Source: Bacteroidota bacterium (GTDB taxonomy: Bacteria > Bacteroidota > Bacteroidia > B-17B0 > Aurantibacillaceae). From it: a stretch of 38,906 bases of DNA. The notes below the pieces were generated by a model that saw nothing but the letters and a program-made list of their open reading frames with translations, had not been told where the DNA came from and did no database searches. The translations under genes were made by a program, and so were the position numbers. This document shows positions 33,140 to 38,906 of the stretch, piece by piece (the stretch's first letter is position 1; each line of letters begins with the position of its first letter). Location: NCBI GenBank assembly GCA_900299295.1, contig OMJH01000194.1, positions 1-38,906 of the forward strand, in the 5' to 3' direction.

Positions 33140-36100
33140 ATGAGAAAATTTTTTACAAATTACTATCACTTTTTATTTGTTCTCTTTTTGATAGTTGTAG
33201 CACCAACTACTATTTTATCGCAGTCGTTTAACATGTGTAACTCAACCGGAACAGTTACAGCGTGTTCCGGAACGGTTTACGATCCCGGAGGAGTTAATGG
33301 GAATTATGCAAATAATCAAAATTGTACACTTACAGTTTGTTCGGGAAACGGACAACAAATAAACCTGACATTTACTTCGATGAATTTGGAATCAAATTTC
33401 GATTTCATTAAAATTTATAACGGAACAAATACAAACCCGCCAAACTTAATAGGAAGTTATACGGGCACAACCTTGCCGGGCACCGTAAGTTCAAACACGA
33501 CGTGTATAACGTTGATATTTACATCCGATGGATCTGTTACCTATTCAGGTTTTGCGGCTACAATTTCTTGCGGAACACCACCGCCACCGCCACCCGCTCC
33601 TCCCGGAGACGCCTGTAATTCTGCGATACCATTCTGTACGGGCACAACATATAATTTTCCCGCAGGTGTAAATCAGCCGCCAGCACCGGTTGGCCCGGCT
33701 TATGGTTGTCTTGGGACCCAGCCGAACCCGGTTTGGTATTACTTACAAATTGCCAACTCAGGAACAATAAATATTACGCTAACAAATTCAAGCAGCGTTG
33801 ACGTAGATTTTATTGTCTGGGGCCCTTTTACTTCCCCGTATGGACCCTGTCTTTCTGGTTTAGGATCAAACAACATAGTTGACTGTTCTTATTCAACAGC
33901 AGCAACAGAATACATTGATATTCCAAATGCGGTTTCCGGACAGTATTACATGGTATTGATAACAAATTATTCTAATGCAAACACGAATTTTATTTTTTCT
34001 CAGACAGGTGGAGCCGGAACAACGAACTGCAATGTATTATGTAACATTACAGCAATGACCGCAACCGCCGGTCCTTGTAACGCCACAAACAATACCTTTA
34101 ATTTAACCGGAAATATTTCAACCTACGCCCCACCTAATACGGGTACTTTAACCATTACCACGAGTTGCGGGGGCTCTACTGTATATAACACGCCATTTGG
34201 CACCTCAACTAATTACACCGTTTCAAATATTCCCGCCACAGGAAGCACGTGTACGGTAACCGCACAATACAGCGCAGATCCACTGTGTACTTTTACCACA
34301 ACAGTAACTGCGCCGGCTCCTTGCGCAACATGTACGGCCACAGCAACGAATACGGGTCCATATTGTCCCGGCGCAACGATTCAATTAAACGCAACCGGCG
34401 GAGGAACTTATTCATGGAGCGGTCCGGGCGGATTTACCTCAACCTTGCAAAATCCAACTCGACCAGGAGCCACAACAGCGATGAGCGGAGTTTATACATG
34501 TACCGTCGTTAATGGAACGGCGACTTGTATTGCAACAACAACCGTAACGGTAAATCCAACGCCAACAATAACCGCGACTAACACCGGCCCCTATTGTCCG
34601 GGCGCAACAATTCAATTAAATGCAACCGGGGGTGGAACTTATTCATGGAGCGGTCCGGGCGGATTTACCTCAACGCTTCAAAATCCAACTCGACCGGGAG
34701 CTACAACGGCAATGAGTGGTGTATACACTGTAACAGTTACATTAAATGGTTGTACTGCAAGTGCAACAACTTCCGTCACCGTAAACCCAACACCGACAGT
34801 AACGGCAACGAACACCGGACCCTATTGTCCGGGCGCCACAATCCAATTAAATTCAACGGGAGGGGGAACTTATTCATGGACCGGCCCGGGAGGATTTACC
34901 TCAACTTTGCAAAATCCGACAATCGGATCCGCAACAACGGCGATGAGCGGTGTTTATACAGTAACAGTAACATTAAACGGTTGTACCGCAACTGCAACAA
35001 CATCAGTAACGGTAAATCCAACACCGACTGTTACCGCAACGAATACCGGTCCTTATTGTCCGGGCGCCACAATCCAATTAAATTCAACGGGAGGGGGAAC
35101 TTATTCATGGAGTGGCCCGGGTGGTTTTACCTCAACTTTGCAAAATCCGACAATCGGATCCGCAACAACGGCAATGGGCGGTGTTTATACGGTTACAGTT
35201 ACTGTGAGTGGTTGTACTGCAACAGCAACAACGAATGTCGTAGTTAATCCTTTACCCACGCCAACAGCAACCAATACGGGGCCGTATTGTGTTGGTGCTG
35301 CTATTTCCTTAAGTTCAAGCGGAGGAGGAACGTATTCGTGGAGCGGTCCCGCCGGATTTACCTCATCAAATCAAAACCCTGTTATTGCCGGCGCAACAAC
35401 GGCTATGGGTGGCGCATATACAGTTACTGTGACATTGAATGGCTGTACCGCCACAGCAACAACGAACGTTGTAGTTAATCCCTTGCCTGTACCGACCGCA
35501 ACGAACACCGGACCTTATTGTGCCGGAACAGCGATTTCATTAAGTTCGAGTGGGGGAGGAACCTATTCGTGGAGTGGTCCCGGTGGTTTTGCATCAACAA
35601 GTCAAAACCCAACAATAGGAAGCGCTACAACAGCAATGAGTGGTGTATACACAGTTACTGTAACGCTGAACGGCTGTACTGCAACAGCGACAACTTCAGT
35701 TACGGTTAATCCAACCCCAACAGTCACCGCGACAAATACAGGTCCGTATTGTCCTTCAACAACAATCCAGTTGAACGCTACAGGAGGAGGGACTTATTCT
35801 TGGAGTGGTCCCGCAGGATTTACTTCAACAAGCCAAAACCCAACGATAGGAAGTTCTACCACAGCGATGAGTGGGGCTTATACTGTTACAGTGACCTTAA
35901 ATGGTTGTACCGCCACAGCGACAACGAATGTCGTGGTTAATCCTTTACCTGTACCAACCGCAACGAACACCGGCCCTTATTGTGCCGGAACAACGATTTC
36001 ATTAAGCTCTAGTGGGGGAGGAACCTATTCTTGGAGCGGTCCCGGAGGATTTACTTCAACAAGTCAAAACCCAACGATAGGAAGTGCTACCACGGCGATG

Positions 36101-38906
36101 AGTGGTGCTTATACCGTTACAGTGACCTTAAATGGTTGTACCGCCACAGCGACAACCAATGTCGTAGTTAATCCCTTGCCTGTACCCACCGCAACGAACA
36201 CGGGTCCATATTGTGCCGGAACAACGATTTCCTTAAGTTCGAGTGGGGGAGGAACCTATTCATGGAGTGGTCCAGCAGGATTTACTTCAACAAGCCAAAA
36301 CCCAACAATAGGAAGTTCTACAACCGCAATGAGTGGTGCTTATACGGTAACTGTTACATTGAGTGGCTGTACCGCCACAGCGACAACGAATGTCGTAGTA
36401 AATCCATTACCAGTACCGACTGCAAATAATACGGGTCCGTATTGCCCTGGTCTTCCTGTGCAACTTAATGCGACCGGCGGTGGGACTTATTCCTGGTCTG
36501 GTCCAAATAGCTTTACGTCTACAAATCAAAATCCTGCGTTAGGTAATGCTACATCCGGACTTGTTGGAGTTTATACCGTTACAGTAACATTAAATAGTTG
36601 CACAGCTGTCGCGACTACAAGCGTCAGTGTCAATGCTTCAATTACTCCTAACCTTTCAAGTAATTCGCCGGTTTGTTTAGGAGGGCCCCTTAACCTTACT
36701 TGCTCAAATGGTGTTAGCTGGTCGTGGACCGGCCCGAACGGTTTTACCTCATCTTTACAAAGTCCAAGCTTATCTCCATCCACGGCAGCAATGTCAGGTG
36801 TTTATACCGCTTCGGTTACGGATGCGGCGGGATGTTCAGGAACCGGATCATTAACGGTAACCGTAAATCCATTACCAACACCCACGGCAACGAACACGGG
36901 TCCGTATTGTGCCGGAACAACGATTTCATTAAGCTCGAGTGGGGGCGGAACCTATTCTTGGAGTGGTCCCGGTGGTTTTGCATCAACAAGTCAAAACCCA
37001 ACGTTAGGAAGTTCCACCACAGCGATGAGTGGTGCTTATACCGTTACTGTGACGTTAAATGGTTGTACCGCCACAGCGACAACGAATGTCGTAGTTAATC
37101 CTTTACCTGTACCAACAGCAACGAACACGGGGCCTTATTGTTCCGGAACAACGATTTCATTAAGTTCGAGTGGGGGAGGAACCTATTCATGGAGTGGTCC
37201 CGGCGGTTTTACTTCGACAAGCCAAAACCCAACGATAGGAGGTTCTACGACAGCGATGAGCGGAGCCTACACGGTAACAGTTACGTTGAGTGGCTGTACA
37301 GCCACAGCGACAACGAATGTCGTAGTTAATCCTTTACCTGTTCCAACAGCAACGAATACCGGCCCTTATTGTGCCGGAACAACGATTTCATTAAGTTCGA
37401 GCGGTGGCGGAACCTATTCTTGGAGTGGCCCCAGTGGTTTTGCATCAACAAGTCAAAACCCAACGATAGGAAGTTCTACCACAGCGATGAGTGGTGTTTA
37501 TACGGTAACCGTTACATTGAGTGGCTGTACTGCCACGGCGACAACGAACGTCGTAGTTAATCCTTTGCCTGTACCAACAGCAAGCAATACCGGGCCATAT
37601 TGTTTAAACTCGCCTGTGCAGTTGAATGCTACCGGCGGTGGTTCCTATTCATGGAGCGGCCCTTCTTCCTTTACTTCTACAGCTCAAAATCCAAGTGTTG
37701 GTAATGCCACCAGCGCAATGAACGGAGTCTATACCGTTACAGTTACCCTCAATGGCTGTACTGCAACAGCCACCACAAGTGTTGTTGTAAACACCGCGCT
37801 AGCACCTTCAATTTCCTCCAATTCCCCTGTTTGTGCGGGGGGTACGCTTGCGCTTACGGCAACCAATGGTAATTCCTGGACATGGACCGGGCCTAATGGG
37901 TTTTCGTCTACAGCCCAAAATCCAACAATAAATCCAATTACAGTTCAAGGTGCCGGAACGTATAGTATTTCAATTACAGACGCGAACGGATGTGTTGGTA
38001 CAGGAACATTATCAGTGGTTGTTAATCCATTACCCATAGTTACAGTGAATTCAGTCGCGATTTGCAACGGCCAACAAGTGGCGAATTTAACTTCAAGCGG
38101 AGCAACAACTTATTCGTGGAGTTTGGGAACCTCTCCGTCAACCGGGTCCGCAGTAATTGCGACGCCGACCTCAACAACATCTTACACCGTTACAGGAACA
38201 GATGTTAATGGTTGTTCTAACACAGCCGTGGCAACCGTAACGGTAAATCCGCTGCCCGTCGTTAGTGTTAGCAACACGGGCCCTTATTGCTTAAACGGAA
38301 CAATTCAATTAAACGCATCCGGCGGAACATCTTTTTCATGGACGGGACCTTTGGGTTATTCAAGCGCGGTTCAAAATCCAACCATAACCCCTGCCGCGCT
38401 TACGAATGCCGGACAGTATTCTGTTACGGTAACAGACAACAACGGATGTACTGCTTCTGGAACAACAAACGTTGTGGTTAATAATATTCTTGTACCGACA
38501 GTAGGAAGTAATTCGCCGATATGTGAAGGGTTCTCATTGAATTTAACCTCGTCGAATGGTGTGAACTGGTCGTGGTCAGGTCCGGGGGGCTTTACTTCTT
38601 CGTCACAAAATCCGATTATTAATCCTGCATCGCCAACGGCAAGCGGAACTTATTCTGTTTCTGTAACCGATGTAAACGGATGTGTTGGAAACGGAACAAT
38701 TTCAGTAACTGTAAATCCTTTGCCCATCGTATTGGTTACTTCAGACTCAATTTGTTTTTCTCAGGCGACAGGTGTTCTGAATGCATCAGGCGCAAACTCC
38801 TATCAGTGGTCTTCAGGAGTGAGTCCGTCAACCGGAGGAACAGTTACCGCAACTCCCGCGTCAACGACTTCTTATACTGTTACAGGAACTGATGTTAACG
38901 GCTGTA
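33140..38906 (+). CDS. giant repeat surface protein with CUB domain (5' part, runs off window)
   Basis: From ATG 33140 the reading frame stays open to the window edge: 1,922 complete codons and no stop. Residues 1-28 are a signal peptide (FLFVLFLIVVAPTTILSQ). A CUB domain lies at ~33-144 with paired Cys and FDFIKIYNG. A proline run (147-153) leads to a PPC-like jelly roll (~158-290, VWYYLQIANSGTINITL), one further Cys-rich domain (~290-400), and then about 20 Ig-like units from residue 403. The main unit is 77 residues (TNTGPYC ... GGGTYSWSGPGGFTS ... GVYTVTVTLNGC). By analogy with the two complete neighbours it should end in a type B sorting domain outside the window. Probable adhesin/filament. 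Confidence 0.9.
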   Translation, partial: MRKFFTNYYHFLFVLFLIVVAPTTILSQSFNMCNSTGTVTACSGTVYDPGGVNGNYANNQNCTLTVCSGNGQQINLTFTSMNLESNFDFIKIYNGTNTNPPNLIGSYTGTTLPGTVSSNTTCITLIFTSDGSVTYSGFAATISCGTPPPPPPAPPGDACNSAIPFCTGTTYNFPAGVNQPPAPVGPAYGCLGTQPNPVWYYLQIANSGTINITLTNSSSVDVDFIVWGPFTSPYGPCLSGLGSNNIVDCSYSTAATEYIDIPNAVSGQYYMVLITNYSNANTNFIFSQTGGAGTTNCNVLCNITAMTATAGPCNATNNTFNLTGNISTYAPPNTGTLTITTSCGGSTVYNTPFGTSTNYTVSNIPATGSTCTVTAQYSADPLCTFTTTVTAPAPCATCTATATNTGPYCPGATIQLNATGGGTYSWSGPGGFTSTLQNPTRPGATTAMSGVYTCTVVNGTATCIATTTVTVNPTPTITATNTGPYCPGATIQLNATGGGTYSWSGPGGFTSTLQNPTRPGATTAMSGVYTVTVTLNGCTASATTSVTVNPTPTVTATNTGPYCPGATIQLNSTGGGTYSWTGPGGFTSTLQNPTIGSATTAMSGVYTVTVTLNGCTATATTSVTVNPTPTVTATNTGPYCPGATIQLNSTGGGTYSWSGPGGFTSTLQNPTIGSATTAMGGVYTVTVTVSGCTATATTNVVVNPLPTPTATNTGPYCVGAAISLSSSGGGTYSWSGPAGFTSSNQNPVIAGATTAMGGAYTVTVTLNGCTATATTNVVVNPLPVPTATNTGPYCAGTAISLSSSGGGTYSWSGPGGFASTSQNPTIGSATTAMSGVYTVTVTLNGCTATATTSVTVNPTPTVTATNTGPYCPSTTIQLNATGGGTYSWSGPAGFTSTSQNPTIGSSTTAMSGAYTVTVTLNGCTATATTNVVVNPLPVPTATNTGPYCAGTTISLSSSGGGTYSWSGPGGFTSTSQNPTIGSATTAMSGAYTVTVTLNGCTATATTNVVVNPLPVPTATNTGPYCAGTTISLSSSGGGTYSWSGPAGFTSTSQNPTIGSSTTAMSGAYTVTVTLSGCTATATTNVVVNPLPVPTANNTGPYCPGLPVQLNATGGGTYSWSGPNSFTSTNQNPALGNATSGLVGVYTVTVTLNSCTAVATTSVSVNASITPNLSSNSPVCLGGPLNLTCSNGVSWSWTGPNGFTSSLQSPSLSPSTAAMSGVYTASVTDAAGCSGTGSLTVTVNPLPTPTATNTGPYCAGTTISLSSSGGGTYSWSGPGGFASTSQNPTLGSSTTAMSGAYTVTVTLNGCTATATTNVVVNPLPVPTATNTGPYCSGTTISLSSSGGGTYSWSGPGGFTSTSQNPTIGGSTTAMSGAYTVTVTLSGCTATATTNVVVNPLPVPTATNTGPYCAGTTISLSSSGGGTYSWSGPSGFASTSQNPTIGSSTTAMSGVYTVTVTLSGCTATATTNVVVNPLPVPTASNTGPYCLNSPVQLNATGGGSYSWSGPSSFTSTAQNPSVGNATSAMNGVYTVTVTLNGCTATATTSVVVNTALAPSISSNSPVCAGGTLALTATNGNSWTWTGPNGFSSTAQNPTINPITVQGAGTYSISITDANGCVGTGTLSVVVNPLPIVTVNSVAICNGQQVANLTSSGATTYSWSLGTSPSTGSAVIATPTSTTSYTVTGTDVNGCSNTAVATVTVNPLPVVSVSNTGPYCLNGTIQLNASGGTSFSWTGPLGYSSAVQNPTITPAALTNAGQYSVTVTDNNGCTASGTTNVVVNNILVPTVGSNSPICEGFSLNLTSSNGVNWSWSGPGGFTSSSQNPIINPASPTASGTYSVSVTDVNGCVGNGTISVTVNPLPIVLVTSDSICFSQATGVLNASGANSYQWSSGVSPSTGGTVTATPASTTSYTVTGTDVNGC
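34346..38906 (+). repeat. 231-bp tandem coding repeat array (about 20 Ig-like units)
   Basis: Unit starts, at the TNTGPYC/SNSPVC position, are 34346, 34577, 34808, 35039, 35270, 35501, 35732, 35963, 36194, 36425, 36659, 36890, 37121, 37352, 37583 and 37817, then ~38048, 38270, 38507 and ~38737. Spacing is exactly 231 bp for most and 234 bp after two units. Three units are of SNSP(V/I)C type and two of (V/D)SxxC type; the rest are NTGPYC type. Units 5-9 and 12-14 are nearly identical in DNA; gcgacaacgaatgtcgtagt recurs exactly in units 9, 12 and 13. Units after 37.8 kb are much more diverged. Confidence 0.92.

Noticed and set aside
34249-38892. A ladder of short plus-strand open frames of 63 or more codons recurring every 231 bp, rich in Arg/Trp/Asn
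   Set aside because: They are in frame 1, whereas the giant protein with signal peptide, CUB domain and conserved Ig-like units is in frame 2 without any stop. The ladder is the out-of-frame shadow of the repeat array.
34346-38906. CRISPR-like array
   Set aside because: The period is 231 bp, the repeats are contiguous coding units without unique spacers, and no cas genes are near.

Overview
The window looks like a Bacteroidota chromosome, most likely from a Flavobacteriales-like, gliding or Type IX secretion lineage. Evidence: AT-rich DNA, PorP/SprF outer-membrane proteins, cargo proteins ending in the gliding-motility/T9SS type B sorting domain, a MurF-alanine racemase fusion, a LytTR regulator paired with a HisKA_2 kinase, and TAnnTTTG-like promoter elements. 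No rRNA, tRNA, insertion sequence, prophage or CRISPR array was recognised.

Region 1 (1-3.7 kb, mostly minus strand) is a phosphate-acquisition block: a PhoU-like DUF47 protein, a PiT transporter and an OprO/P-type porin. Both transcription units are preceded by a tandem 11-bp repeat of CTTAA type that resembles a Pho box. Region 2 (3.7-5.5 kb, minus) runs rpiB, gmk and an unknown secreted protein. After an AT-rich gap of about 0.56 kb, region 3 (6.1-10.5 kb, plus) is a tightly coupled three-gene unit: an exported MORN-type repeat protein, a soluble PAS/HisKA_2 histidine kinase and a LytTR response regulator. A very basic secreted small protein faces it. Region 4 (11-14.4 kb) holds mnmH (tRNA 2-selenouridine synthase) and, on the minus strand, etfB, etfA and a DUF151/UVR protein.

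Region 5 (14.6-17.9 kb) and region 7 (22.9-28.0 kb) each pair a long Ig-like repeat protein carrying a T9SS type B signal with its own PorP/SprF partner; the second partner carries an extra SPOR-like domain. Between them, region 6 (17.9-22.8 kb) has murF-alr and tdk (minus) and a conserved hypothetical gene with an M28 peptidase (plus). Region 8 (28-32.6 kb) has mnmG, a parS-like palindrome lying in the mnmG/methyltransferase junction, a methyltransferase and a yifB/comM-type AAA+ gene. Region 9 (32.8 kb to the end) has a small secreted protein followed by the start of a giant cell-surface protein (at least 1,922 codons) with a CUB domain and about 20 Ig-like units, many repeating at exactly 231 bp. 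It runs off the window.

The most interesting points are the Pho-box-like repeats shared by the phosphate genes, the parS-like site beside mnmG, the MORN/kinase/LytTR unit, the PorP-SPOR fusion, and the three unrelated repeat architectures in surface proteins packed into 24 kb.
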